Notes under the pieces: model-generated
Database searches by the model: none
What the model saw: the letters and a program-made list of their open reading frames with translations, nothing else
What the model was told of the DNA's origin: nothing
Translations under genes and position numbers: made by a program
Assembly (NCBI GenBank): GCA_028583405.1
Contig: JAPTMU010000088.1
Location: forward strand, 62,001-126,000
Reading direction: 5' to 3'
Source: Pogonophryne albipinna
Taxonomy: Eukaryota; Chordata; Actinopteri; Perciformes; Artedidraconidae
DNA length: 64,000 bases
In this document: positions 11,601-23,360 of the stretch, piece by piece
Position numbering within the stretch: position 1 is the first letter of the stretch
Layout of the letters: each line of letters starts with the position of its first letter

Positions 11601-12021
11601 CAGGGGTACTCAAACGTTTGTATTAAAGGTCCACTTGTGAATTTCATACAAGGTCACTGGTCCGGAACAATGCCAGTAAATCGATCAACATCCATAACAC
11701 ACATTCAATACATACATACAGTATGGTGGCTTGAATTAGTGGGAGAAATGGCACTGTTTGTCTGTAGCCAATGCCTTGAACCTCGGCACAAAAGGTAGCC
11801 TATTAGAAGCATTAGAAAGTCAAGGTAAACTTGCGGTTAACTTGCGGTCTGCAATACGTGTTACGCTCGCGCACATAAGTAAATCTATATGCACGTTCAT
11901 CAACGCGTCAGACATTAATTGACATCAGTATCAGAAAGTTTTAATTTTTTAATTTTGTATTATTTTTTCAGGGTTCGGTCCGGATTGATTTGAAGTTCGG
12001 TCCGGAGTTTGAGAAGCCCTG
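11601..12021. mobile_element. Non-autonomous hAT element, family H2 copy 1, TSD GTGTAGAT
   Basis: Left terminus CAGGGGTACTCAAACG; right terminus, read inward, CAGGGCTTCTCAAACTC. The 8-bp duplication GTGTAGAT is perfect at 11593-11600 and 12022-12029. The 421-bp interior is non-coding and includes two 'ttcggtccgga' repeats near the right end. A longer relative lies at 45032-45703. The intact duplication argues that it has not been excised or rearranged since insertion. Confidence 0.92.
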
Positions 12022-12029
12022 GTGTAGAT

Positions 12030-13504
12030 GGTGCTTACAAGTCTAAAATCCTTTAATTAAAAAGTGTTAATAAACCTTTTTGTACCTTCGTGTGTTAACA
12101 TAATTTAAAAAAGTTCACCTATGAATATTTCATTATCCTTCAATTATCATCATGTTGAAGTATATGAGGATTTATATCAGATCATACAGTATTTAGCTCC
12201 AGCTCTCACACAGAAACTCCTGCCTAAGCGAGATAATGAATGTATGATTTATCTACAAAGAACTCGACACTGACATGTGTTATTTTCCCTGGGTGGATGC
12301 TCGTGCCCTCTCTGATGCACTTTGCACTCTCTCTGATGATATCTGGCATCTTGTTTACATCTCTCCTGCCGATGATTTGATGTTGTTTTCATCCAGTCTG
12401 GCACCTCGTAGATAAACTTGTGCAGAGACGCAGCAAAGTGTAAAGACGAGGTTCTTTCTGCCATTTATCAGATCAGCGCAGAACATCAGATGGCGGAGGG
12501 GAATGACAAAGGATTCCCTTGTGCTGGTCCGTCATTCAGAATAAAAGCGCGCCATGTTACACTTAACTATTTATCATTCATCATCTCTGTCAATTCAGTT
12601 AGGGACATCTCAGGGCTCGCTGTGTACAGACTCAATCTTTGTGTTTATCCCCCACAATGCAGTGTGGAACTGGAAGTGTCTGGCTCAGTAAATATTTGTC
12701 AAGCTTGACAGAGTCGAAGCGGCAAATGGACTTCTGTTGTGACTGCGCTAAATGGAGCTGTCTGGGTTTTTGACGAGGAAGCAATGAACTTTGTTTTTTT
12801 TACTTTGAGCTCGGAATGGAAACGACGGTGACACAGAAGTCCTCATCCCATATTTCAATCACGTGCATGTTGGGCAGGAGGGACGTTTAGAAGAGCCACT
12901 AAGAGCTCGTCAGTGGAGGGAAATTAAGTTAAGAAGCTTGTTTTATTGCTGTAGTTTTTCTTAATGCGCTCATTCCTTTCTCATTCCTATTCCGGAGACG
13001 GGTTGGACGAATAACAAATCTCCCAGCAGGTATTGGCAGTCTCCTTGAACTTGTCAAACTCTAAATATTAGAGAATATTTTAAGATGAGACCTCTATTTG
13101 TGTTTACTTCTTATGTCAATGATTGGCAAAATATCCTCGTTTTGCAGTAGATATGTCGCCTGTATTGATGATATGATTCCAACTTGTGTTGGAAGTTTCT
13201 CTGAGTCACTCTTCTGCCCTAAATACTTCCATGTTTGTAACTCCACTGTTGCATTTACATAAACGGTATGGAGGTATGGGTTTACGTACGAAGAGACAGG
13301 CCAACATTTCAACAGATTGTACCTAGAGACCACATGTTTAAGTCTCTTGTAATATTTTATGTATCATAGTAAGACTTATCAACATTACTATTTGTTAAGA
13401 GCCATGTTTTGGGTCACCTTTTACTCTGCTAACTAAAGCTCTTGTGCTGGAAGGGCTTGCCTACAGACTAAGCCATATGGCGAAACTGAAGCAATATGCA
13501 ATAC
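12030..13504. other. No gene recognised; complex block at 12180-12720
   Basis: 12180-12720 is less repetitive and less AT-rich than its surroundings. It holds overlapping frames of 71 codons (minus) and 96 codons (plus) without known domains. It may be conserved non-coding DNA, but that cannot be shown from one sequence. The remainder looks like ordinary intergenic DNA. Confidence 0.4.
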
Positions 13505-13512
13505 CTCTGTAG

Positions 13513-14280
13513 CAGGGTTTCCGCTAGGATTTTTTCTCGCCGGTCAAATGTCCGGGTAGAATTTATTTTACCAGACAAATTTGAAACTTACCGGTCATAT
13601 TTCAATAATAATAATAAGAGTTGTGTAGCAGAGTTTCCGTTAGCAGGTAATTACCGGACTATGAGCAGATATGCTGATGTTTAAAACTCAGTTCACGGGG
13701 CTCATTTTTATATTGCTTCAGTTTATAATCGTAACAGATCGAAACAAATTCAGATTCATTTTTCAATAAATTATTCCACAAACAACATAATTATTACATT
13801 CAAACAAACTACTTGTAGTAGATAACGTACATTATTCAAAAGTTTACATCAACTTTGAATAATAACACGGGAGAAACGGATCCTCTCTTTTCCCCTCTCC
13901 CTCCCTCTCTCTCCTGACAGCCCGTAAGTTTATCATGCAGCTCCTGCAGCTCGCTAAACAGTGGGCGGGGCTTCAGGTGATTATGCAGAGCTGCGTGTCT
14001 CTGTCTGACTCAGCAGCTGATCTGATCTCTCTCTCGCGTCCGGTTACACTTCACTCGCGTTTATGTCCATATCGATCAGATCCAGCTCTCCTGATCGGCC
14101 TTTATAGAGAGCACCGATCAAACTATAAAGAGTGAATATCGGACGATAATGACCGGCGGCCAATCGATCGGAGCATCCCTAATTATTACCAGACATTTTG
14201 ACCGGCAGGTTTTGAATTTACCGGTTTTTAATACATTTTACCAGCTAAAAACCGGTAATTACCGGCTAACGGAAACCCTG
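13513..14280. mobile_element. Non-autonomous hAT element with nested debris, TSD CTCTGTAG
   Basis: Termini CAGGGTTTCCGCTAGGA and, inward from the right, CAGGGTTTCCGTTAGCC. The duplication CTCTGTAG is perfect at 13505-13512 and 14281-14288. A second terminus-like CAGAGTTTCCGTTAGC begins at about 13629, and a different hAT end, 'gatcggagcatcccta', finishes at about 14181. The element is therefore a composite of at least two older insertions. Block 14014-14082 is shared with 3794-3858. No transposase frame remains. Confidence 0.88.
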
Positions 14281-14288
14281 CTCTGTAG

Positions 14289-16163
14289 TGAAGCATAGTT
14301 GAGTGTTAACTCTGTGAATTATGCACTTTGGGCAACCATTTCACCGTAGTCATTCATTTTATTTACGTCAATATGAAAAATATTGATGAATGTATAGATT
14401 TTGATATTAGGTTGCAAATGCATTTAACAGGCATGGGCAGTCAATGAAATGATCAGTATTTAAATGTCTATACTGCCATACTGTCAGGTCAGGCAATTAA
14501 TTATGATGTTGAATCTATATGATTGAAATATAGCTGATATTGCTGCCAAAATGTAATGTAATGTTATCAAAGTTGCAAAATGGACTAGAGTGCAATATTT
14601 GTATCAACAAATATTCACAAACAGGGAAAATATCGTTCTGAATTAAATAGTGTGGTGCTGAGAGTCCTGGGCTACACATTCTCCAGACATCATAAAAAAA
14701 AATCCTTGTTTGTTAAAGATTATCTTAAAAAATCACAATTTTGTCATAATTTCTAAATATTTATTTTAATTGTTAATTAATTCCCTTAAATATCGCGAAT
14801 CATATCAGAGCAATTGCATAAAAAGTCAAAATAATCGTAATTAGTTATTTCTTCCCAAATCCTGCAGTCCTAGATAGCAAAGTTGAAAAATAATAACTGC
14901 CTTAGTGAACCCTTGTAATCTACTTTCCACTATATAGCTTCAGCCAGCATTTTTTTTTAAAGTTACAACTCTGAGTAATTACCGCTGGCACTTTAAGAGT
15001 TGGCTGTGGTCGGTTACTTCTAATTAACCAGACGCCTTGTTAGACGACACAGACTGCAGTGGTTGTTTATTCAAATGTTATTATTCTCACATGAGCAAAC
15101 AAACCAAGCTAAATGGATGAAAGCTTTCCTTAAACCAGTCCAAACACTAACCACAAACTGTTTTCAAAATGCAGTCCTTAAATGCGTCTGACCGGAGTTA
15201 AACTCAAAGTGATATTTGGCCAAACTTCCTGCTGCATAATAAATGTTTTGTAATCGTCTGTGACAGATTTACGAGCATTAAAAAGCATTTGTATGTCACT
15301 TGGACAACACATTAAGTGCTGTGTATACGAGATGATCTGATTTATGACCATCACCTATTAAAAAAATATGTTCACTCTTACAAAGTGCGTCTTTATATGC
15401 TACTAAATTCCTAAATAATGATCCAACGTAATTTAGTTTTCCTCCTTCTTGAAGCTACTGGGTCACACTCTGAAATATAATGAATATCCACACCAAAGAA
15501 AGCTCACCCAGAAATATATTAATTAATAATTAATTTCACTTCACAATTAATATGGCACCAGATGTCACCAAATGGGATTTAAAGGAGTACTTAATTCCAT
15601 CACCCGCCTTACTATCTGGCCTCTTTGTACGTCCAGTTGACATGATGTGCTCTTAGGGCAAATGTACATGCTTGCGTGAATACTAAGTGCACCAGAATAA
15701 AACAAATCAGATGCCTTTTTTCCTCTGATTTTCTAGTCGCCTTCCTCGTAAAAGTGCTCATACATTGAACTCTCCAGGCCACGAGGAAAGCCTTTTCATT
15801 CACCGCTTCTTTTTTCTAAAGATTTGAAGACTTATGTCCAGCCATATTGCTTTCAGCAGAACTTCTCCTTAATGTAAGGACAGGATTGGACATGGATCAT
15901 CTTGTTGTGTGTCTTCTTTCATCCTCCTTGTTAAGAGCAAGTGGAGCGAATCGTATATCCTGAAGACTCTATCCTTCGGTCATTTGAGGCCCACGTCCAA
16001 TCAGAAATCACTGTGGGGCGTTCAGGTCCAGATGAAGTCAAGCTGGGACAAAAAGCGCTTGTAGACGATGCTTTAGCGCCTGATGTTAAGCATTTCGGAT
16101 TGATGGCACGGCTCGTTTTTGATAACACTTTTGTCATGGTGCAGAATACATCTTTTTTGTAAT
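14289..16163. other. No gene recognised
   Basis: AT-rich. A 73-codon plus frame at 15941-16162 is free of stops and has fairly even composition, but matches no family I know and runs into the following element. I would not call it an exon. Confidence 0.4.
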
Positions 16164-17701
16164 TTAAAGGTCACCTATTATACAAAATCCACTTCTTCAT
16201 GTCTCTTCTACATCAACATGCGTCCCCTCTTCTTCATGTCTCTTCTACATCAACATGTGTCCCCTCTTCTTCATGTCTCTTCTTCATCAACATGTGTCCC
16301 CTCTTCTTCATGTCTCTTCTACATCAACATGTGTCCCCTCTTCTTCATGTCTCTTCTACATCAACATGTGTCCCCTCTTCTTCATGTCTCTTCTACATCA
16401 ACATGTGTCCCCTCTTCTTCATGTCTCTTCTACATCAACATGTGTCCCCTCTTCTTCATGTCTCTTCTACATCAACATGTGTCCCCTCTTCTTCATGTCT
16501 CTTCTACATCAACATGTGTCCCCTCTTCTTCATGTCTCTTCTACATCAACATGTGTCCCCTCTTCTTCATGTCTCTTCTACATCAACATGTGTCCCCTCT
16601 TCTCCGTGTCTCTTCTACATCAACATGTGACCCCTCTTCTTCATGTCTCTTCTACATCAACATGTGTCCCCTCTTCTTCATGTCTCTTCTACATCAGCAT
16701 GTGTCCCCTCTTCTTCATGTCTCTTCTACATCAGCATGTGTCCCTTCTTCTTCATGTCTCTTCTACATCAACATGTGTCCCCTCTTCTTCATGTCTCTTC
16801 TACATCAACATGTGTCCCCTCTTCTTCATGTCTCTTCTACATCAACATGTGTCCCCTCTTCTTCATGTCTCTTCTACATCAACATGTGTCCCCTCTTCTT
16901 CATGTCTCTTCTACATCAACATGTGTCCCCTATTCCTCATGTCTCTTCTACATCAACATGTGTCCCCTCTTCTCCGTGTCTCTTCTACATCAACATGTGT
17001 CCCCTCTTCTCCGTGTCTCTTCTACATCAACATGTGTCCCCTCTTCTTCATGTCTCTTCTACATCAACATGTGTCCCCTCTTCTTCATGTCTCTTCTACA
17101 TCAGCATGTGTCCCCTCTTCTTCATGTCTCTTCTACATCAACATGTGTCCCCTCTTCTTCATGTCTCTTCTACATCAACATGTGTCCCCTCTTCTCCGTG
17201 TCTCTTCTACATCAACATGTGTCCCCTCTTCTTCATGTCTCTTCTACATCAACATGTGTCCCCTCTGTGGAAAGAGACTGAAAGTTTCAGGAACAAAGAT
17301 TCTCTCTCTTTTTGATCCATTTCTATAAAAACCTGTCTGAAAATGAGCTGATCAGATTTTGGCCACTTTATGATGTCATAACGATGTTTTGGCTTGAGTA
17401 ACAATTAGCCAATCAGCAACCAAGGTAACCCCCCCCCCCCTTATCACCTGAATCTCCTCCTAGAGCACCAATGAGTTCTTTGTAACCAAATGTCTCTCAG
17501 AGGGGCGTGGGGAGGGGCTCCTTATTTTCATCTAAAGTAACAGACAGAGAATCAGCACTTTGGAAACAGGGCTGAAACAGAGGGGATTATGGGTAATGCT
17601 GCAATGACCTGTTTGGTGTTTCAGCCAATCAGAGACAGGTTCTGTATATATCTGAGACCTGGGATATATTGATGAAAAACAGTATAATAGGGGACCTTTA
17701 C
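16164..17701 (+). mobile_element. TTAA-type MITE carrying a 37-bp array, family T2 copy 1
   Basis: Left end TTAAAGGTCACCTATTATA and right end 'tataataggggaccttta' form imperfect inverted termini; the right TTAA is mutated. The array at 16193-17265 begins only about 30 bp inside the left end. The right part, from 'gtggaaagagactgaaagtt' to the end, is nearly identical to 60485-60919. It contains 'agccaatcagcaacc' CCAAT-box motifs and a run of C at about 17431. No protein is encoded. It is a non-autonomous element that has expanded internally. Confidence 0.85.
16193..17265 (+). repeat. 37-bp minisatellite, 29 copies
   Basis: The unit starts TTCTTCATGTCTCTTCTACA and ends 'catcaacatgtgtcccctc'. 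The block is 1073 bp, exactly 29 units. Variants include 'ctccgtgtct', 'catcagcatg' and one 'gtgacccc'. Because 37 is not a multiple of three, each frame reads through all three phases with a 37-residue period. This explains three overlapping plus-strand frames of up to 398 codons that repeat MSLLHQHVSPLL, HVSSTSTCVP and CLFYINMCPLFF. The plus strand is strongly pyrimidine-rich. Confidence 0.97.
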
Positions 17702-17935
17702 ATTTCTTCCAGGCTTACAACATGTTAGAAAATAGTAACACATGCCTGTCACATCTTATTTTAGCCAGAAGGGACATGTTTAAATTGATTCTGTCCAACT
17801 AACCGTCCAACCCTTGTGATATACAGTTTACTATCATGTCAGTAGCAAATAAATGATAAGTTAGTTGTAGATTATTTTTCTATGGATGTTGTTCTCTTGG
17901 TAATGGATTAATTGTATTGCAGCTATAGTCTAGTG

Positions 17936-19314
17936 CAGTGACCACCAACTGGCGGCCCGCGGGCCACATCCGGCCCGCCAGACATTCTCATCCGGCCCGC
18001 ACGACGGGGGTGACTGTGACTGTGGTTACTGCGTTCGCCCCCCACCCATATTTTTTTTTACAACGTCTCGTGAGTAAGGTGCAGTACCGGAGTCCAACAG
18101 AGAGGCAGCAGCTGCGGGACAGTAGACTGCGTACTGCGAAACCTTCCTTGAAGAAGAAGAAGTGATCCTTCGTTGTGAAGAGTCTGCTTTGTGCGCTCCG
18201 CACCACAGCAGCAGCCCCGCTGCGACAGAGTCCAACAGAGAGGCAGGAACTGCGGGACAGTAGCCTAGAAGCAGGGTTGGGTTGTAACGGAATATATGTA
18301 ACGGCGTTACGTAATCAGAATACAAAAATCAAGTAGGCTAACTGTATTCAGCTGGCGTTACATTTGAAAAACGAGTAATCTGATTACAGTTACTTTCGTA
18401 AACCTGAAGTGAATACATTTTGGAATACTTATTGGAATTATTGGTGGAAAATTTTCCTCACAAAATGTAATATTCATTACCGGCAGAACTGTGCGCACAC
18501 TGCACAGCGCTGCAGCATGTCTGTGAGGGAGAAAGAGATGCAGCGTGTCTGTGAGGCCCCGCCCCCGCACGCAGATGAGAGAGAGAGATCTCTTTTAAAA
18601 TATATTGAAAGTTAGAAACAGAGATGGTTAGATAAAATGTGCAAGATAACGTTGATGTAGCATTTCTTTATTGTCGAAATGATGACATTTATAACGGGAT
18701 CAAATCAAAGTGAATGGCCTGCTGCTGCTGAATGCATGGGGCAAGTGACTGGAACAAGTTTTAAAAGTTATTACATCGTTTCAGATAATAATAATAAATA
18801 ATAATGATAATTCATTCTATTTAGGGGCGCCTTTCAAAGCACCCAAGGACACCTTACAATTCATAACATATTCTAAGGAAAGGTTTACAGTAGGAGAATG
18901 CAGTCCGGGTGATGTTTTTTATGTGGGGTGCAGATGAGAGAGCTGTCCAGAATGACACCAAGATGTTGTGTTTGAGTTCTTGATACGCCATTAAAACAGT
19001 AAAACAAGTGTCTCCTGCTCACCAAAACATACCCATCTGTTATGGAAAAAGAATGTATTCCAAAAGTATTCTAAAAGTAACCTGAACACGTTACTTTTAT
19101 AAAACACATAACTGTAACTGTATTCTGATTACTTTCAGAGCATGTATTCAGTACATTACATTTACAAAGTAACCCTCCCAACCCTGCCTAGAAGTGATCC
19201 TTCGTTAGCGTGAAGAGTCTGCTAAGCTTTATGCAGTAACTGTACCCCCCCGGCCCGCGATAGTGTCTATTGGATACATTTTGGCCCTTGGACAAATGTA
19301 GTTGGTGATCCCTG
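17936..19314. mobile_element. hAT element hosting a nested hAT, TSD GTCTAGTG
   Basis: Left end CAGTGACCACCAACTGGC and inward right end CAGGGATCACCAACT, flanked by perfect GTCTAGTG at 17928-17935 and 19315-19322. The subterminal 'ggcccgcgggcc' and 'ggcccgcgatag' are typical of fish hAT ends. The interior has a direct duplication: 'gagtccaacagagaggcag' followed by 'ctgcgggacagtag' and 'tgatccttcgtt' occurs twice. The nested element at 18272-19186 sits in the second copy. Removing it leaves about 456 bp, so this is a short non-autonomous element. Confidence 0.92.
18272..19186. mobile_element. Nested non-autonomous hAT element, TSD CCTAGAAG
   Basis: Left end CAGGGTTGGGTTGTAAC and inward right end CAGGGTTGGGAGGGTTAC. 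The duplication CCTAGAAG is perfect at 18264-18271 and 19187-19194. Subterminal 'gtaatctgattac'-like motifs occur near both ends ('taatcagaatac' left, 'attctgattac' right). The interior has no transposase. Because it lies wholly inside 17936-19314 and both duplications are intact, it is the younger insertion. Confidence 0.93.
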
Positions 19315-19322
19315 GTCTAGTG

Positions 19323-19847
19323 GCACTGTTTTAAGTGAGGGTTCATTATATTTGTCTTAAGTCAAAAGCCACCCATTACTTATCAATTATTCCTTTCTTC
19401 TATAAATGTAAAGACAAATCTTTAAAGGCATGTCTTTCATCATATTGCGTAAACCTCTAGAGAGATTTGTTATTTATTTATCACTCTTATGATACATTTT
19501 TTACTCATCATATTTATTGCAGAGCCACAGGGACACAGAAAACACAGTTAGACACGAGCGGCATCGGCCAGATTCTGAATAAATCCAGTTGAATTAATAA
19601 TTGATAGGATTTCAAAACAACATGGCTGCAAAAACGAAGAAGCCGACACATTAGAGCACGGTCAAACATGCACGAAATTAACATCCACAGAGGCAACATT
19701 TCAGGAGACGTTTTCGAGGAGTCAGACGTATTATATTCACCGCAAAAATATATTTGTACTTTATCAATTTGTAAAATACAGTTTCAATGCCATTATCTTT
19801 AAAGTATACATGTGTTTTAAATCTCCACTTATGTCAGTTTTAGATGT
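19323..19847. other. No feature recognised
   Basis: AT-rich, short frames only. Confidence 0.5.
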
Positions 19848-19936
19848 TAGCCTTTACAGACTATTTGCGTCCACACATATGTATCTAACACACTACAGGA
19901 AACCCCCAAACAGCATAATAGGCCCCTTTTATTCTA
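19848..19936 (+). repeat. Solo right end of a T3-family element
   Basis: 'agcctttacagactatttgc', 'taacacactacaggaaaccc' and 'cagcataataggcccctttt' match the right part of the T3 element at 38552-38899. The left part is absent. Confidence 0.6.
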
Positions 19937-20454
19937 AACATATTTCCATGTCAGTGTTGTCGAAAAAAGGAATAACGCCATTATAAAAGTCACTCTGAAT
20001 GTATGATGATATGTTGATTCTAAAATAACCAAAAAGCTACAGTTTGATCATAAACAACGCCTCATTTCAACTTGTAGTCCCTTGCATTACTTCCTGCCAT
20101 AGGCCACGTTCAAAATAACCTCTCAATCTGTTTTACGTGTTTGAGTGACTGATTGATTGTTTCATGTCATTTCAATTAAAGTGACACGCAGAGCCCTCCC
20201 TACGTCTTGTGGCGGCGGTGCAGTGCACTTTATATTCTCAAGGCTTTCATTATAAATCAAGATGAAGTAGTTCTGCTGCAGAACACGCTGTGGAGCGCAG
20301 TAGAAAATGTTTAGCATCTCGTCGTCGCTGGTTTAATCAATTCCTCTATAAGGTTTCTCTCCTCTCTGATTAGTCTCTCAGTGCGGCAGAGTTTGCAAAC
20401 ACTGACACAGTTGTGGGGAAAAGAGCTAGCTTTTCTAAAATGATGGACTCACTG

Positions 20455-20577
20455 AGAAGTTCATTCTAAGAATATCAGTCCTACTTATTTTACAAGAGAA
20501 ATCAATTTCAAGAGAGATCAGATTTGTGCTTGTCAAAGATTATCGAATAGTTGCATAATCCTGTTACTTTTTTATGT
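20455..20577 (+). repeat. Direct repeat left of the 57-bp element
   Basis: 'tattctaagaatatcagtcc'-like sequence through 'tagttgcataatcctg' matches 22374-22503 with moderate divergence. The pair brackets most of the array-bearing element at 20711-22573. Confidence 0.6.
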
Positions 20578-20710
20578 GCAATATGCTCAATGTGTCGCCA
20601 TCGAGAAAGCATGAACTACAGAAACCAAATCTGATAACGTTCAATCATGGCTTTATATTCCTTGTTTTTTGTGATGATGTTAGGCTGTAAATCATACACA
20701 TGCAGCCAAC

Positions 20711-22193
20711 TTAAAGAGGCCCTCTCCTGCTGATGTTCAGGTGTATATCAGTATGTAGTGTCTCTACTTTAAAGAGTCCTCTCCTGCTGATGTTCAGGTG
20801 TATATCAGTATGTAGTGTCTCTACTTTAAAGAGTCCTCTCCTGCTGATGTTCAGGTGTATATCAGTATGTAGTGTCTCTACTTTAAAGAGTCCTCTCCTG
20901 CTGATGTTCAGGTATATATCAGTATGTAGTGTCTCTACTTTAAAGAGTCCTCTCCTGCTGATGTTCAGGTGTATATCAGTATGTAGTGTCTCTACTTTAA
21001 AGAGTCCTCTCCTGCTGATGTTCAGGTGTATATCAGTATGTAGTGTCTCTACTTTAAAGAGTCCTCTCCTGCTGATGTTCAGGTGTATATCAGTATGTAG
21101 TGTCTCTACTTTAAAGAGTTCTCTCCTGCTGATGTTCAGGTGTATATCAGTATGTAGTGTCTCTACTTTAAAGAGTCCTCTCCTGCTGATGTTCAGGTGT
21201 ATATCAGTATCTAGTGTCTCTACTTTAAAGAGTCCTCTCCTGCTGATGTTCAGGTGTATATCAGTATGTAGTGTCTCTACTTTAAAGAGTCCTCTCCTGC
21301 TGATGTTCAGGTGTATATCAGTATGTAGTGTCTCTACTTTAAAGAGTCCTCTCCTGCTGATGTTCAGGTGTATATCAGTATGTAGTGTCTCTACTTTAAA
21401 GAGTCCTCTCCTGCTGATGTTCAGGTGTATATCAGTATGTAGTGTCTCTACTTTAAAGAGTCCTCTCCTGCTGATGTTCAGTTGTATATCAGTATGTAGT
21501 GTCTCTACTTTAAAGAGTCCTCTCCTGCTGATGTTCAGTTGTATATCAGTATGTAGTGTCTCTACTTTAAAGAGTCCTCTCCTGCTGATGTTCAGGTGTA
21601 TATCAGTATGTCGTGTCTCTACTTTAAAGAGTCCTCTCCTGCTGATGTTCAGTTGTATATCAGTATGTAGTGTCTCTACTTTAAAGAGTCCTCTCCTGCT
21701 GATGTTCAGGTGTATATCAGTATGTAGTGTCTCTACTTTAAAGAGTCCTCTCCTGCTGATGTTCAGGTGTATATCAGTATGTAGTGTCTCTACTTTAAAG
21801 AGTCCTCTCCTGCTGATGTTCAGGTGTATATCAGTATGTAGTGTCTCTACTTTAAAGAGTCCTCTCCTGCTGATGTTCAGGTGTATATCAGTATGTAGTG
21901 TCTCTACTTTAAAGAGTCCTCTCCTGCTGATGTTCAGGTGTATATCAGTATGTAGTGTCTCTACTTTAAAGAGTCCTCTCCTGCTGATGTTCAGGTGTAT
22001 ATCAGTATGTAGTGTCTCTACTTTAAAGAGTCCTCTCCTGCTGATGTTCAGTTGTATATCAGTATGTAGTGTCTCTACTTTAAAGAGTCCTCTCCTGCTG
22101 ATGTTCAGTTGTATATCAGTATGTAGTGTCTCTACTTTAAAGAGTCCTCTCCTGCTGATGTTCAGGTGTATATCAGTATGTAGTGTCTCTACT
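20711..22193 (+). repeat. 57-bp minisatellite, 26 copies (array A)
   Basis: The monomer starts TTAAAGAGTCCTCTCCTGCT and ends 'agtgtctctact'. The block is 1483 bp, 26 units plus one extra base in the first. The first unit keeps the element-end sequence 'gaggccc'. Because 57 is 19 codons, frames stay open on both strands: a 524-codon plus frame repeats MFRCISVCSVSTLKSPLLL and a 514-codon minus frame repeats VETLHTDIHLNISRRGLFK. Neither has a start context, signal or known domain. Substitutions are few and shared between neighbours, as expected for recent unequal exchange. Confidence 0.97.
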
Positions 22194-22573
22194 GGGACAT
22201 GTCTCCATGCTTTAATGTTCAAAAAGCTCTTTATTTTTCTCATGTGCTGCAACACCTCTTTTCACCCTCTGTCTGAAACCAGAGCCCAGTCTGCTCTGAT
22301 TGGTTAGCTGGCCGGCTCTGTTGTGATTGGTCAACCGCTTAGAGATGTCCCGCCTCTTAGCCTATTGAAGTGCCAGTTAATTCTAGGAATATCGGTCCTA
22401 CTTATTTCACCAGAAAATCACATTTTAAGTGAGAGCAGAATGTTACTTTTTAAAGAGGGATTTTGCACACAAACATTGATAATGTATTAGTTGCATAATC
22501 CTGGTGGCACACAAACATATAACACACTACAGGAAAGGGAAAACCCCCCTAAAGCTTAATAGGACCTTTTTAA
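20711..22573 (+). mobile_element. TTAA-type MITE carrying a 57-bp array, family T3 copy A
   Basis: Starts TTAAAGAGGCCCTCTCC; ends 'cttaataggacctttttaa', with TTAA at 20711 and 22570. After the array comes unique T3 sequence ('gggacatgtctccatgcttt', 'caccctctgtctgaaaccag', several ATTGG boxes) also present at 38552-38899 and, inverted, at 31905-33667. A segment at 22374-22503 is not part of the T3 consensus and repeats 20455-20577, so the right half is rearranged. There is no transposase. Confidence 0.85.
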
Positions 22574-23360
22574 GAGGGACAGAGATCATTAGTGCGTTTC
22601 AGTGAGTGACATTCACAGTGTAGCAACACACACAGCAGTGATTTAACAGTTGTCTCAACAGTTCAGTTAAAGCCCATTTGACACGTTATGATACCGTTTC
22701 TCACTTTTCCTTATTAATTTCTCGGGCTGTCTGTTTTCGCTGCATTAATGTAAAATGTGATGAAGCAAAAATAAAATCTATGAATCTATGTTGCTTTACA
22801 TTTGAAGCATTTCTGTTAAACTTTATGGAAATCTCAATTTAATATGATTTCATTTAGATTAAAAAAACAACCATATTTGAAGATACACATTTTAGTTTTA
22901 CTTGAGCATGCACCTGCAATTGATATCCGTTAGAACTGATTCCTTTTTCCTAACATCAGACAACCAAGTCAGCTTGATGTACAACCAATTGTTTTCACCA
23001 TTTTGCTTCTTATGACTTGTATCGGTGTGGCGTGTGTCAATTACAAGTTAATATTCCTGCAAATGCGACACATCTCTGAGTGCAGTTGTACTTTGTGATT
23101 GACTATCTCTGAAAGCAGAGGGGAGAATGCCAACAGCGTGGCGGGATAATAGAGTGACAAATCAAAGCAGATGTAATGACACAGAGCGAATGATGAAATG
23201 ACACTCGCATCAGAGTGTAATACCAACCTCACAGATGAACTGCCTCCAGAAAACAAAGCACGGTTTGTTTGTAGTACAGTCTCCTGTTGCAGTGTTGAGA
23301 CACGTACGCACGTACGCCTTAAGGCGAGACACCACAGGTGAATAGGGTAATGTTTTTAAC
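22574..23360. other. No feature recognised
   Basis: AT-rich sequence, no recognisable element or exon. Confidence 0.5.

Noticed and set aside
12418..12708. 96-codon frame as an exon
   Set aside because: No domain, no clear splice sites; kept only as part of a possible conserved block.
15941..16162. 73-codon frame as an exon
   Set aside because: Composition is exon-like, but there is no recognisable family and overlapping minus frames are open too.
16119..17328. Frames of up to 398 codons repeating MSLLHQHVSPLL as a gene
   Set aside because: Three plus frames are open at once because a 37-bp unit cycles through all phases; the same happens at 59464-60548.
20711..22193. CRISPR-like array
   Set aside because: Units are contiguous without unique spacers, and the genome is that of a fish.
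20711..22307. Overlapping 514- and 524-codon frames as repeat-protein genes
   Set aside because: They follow from a stop-free 57-bp tandem unit inside a non-coding element; no start context, domain or unique coding sequence.
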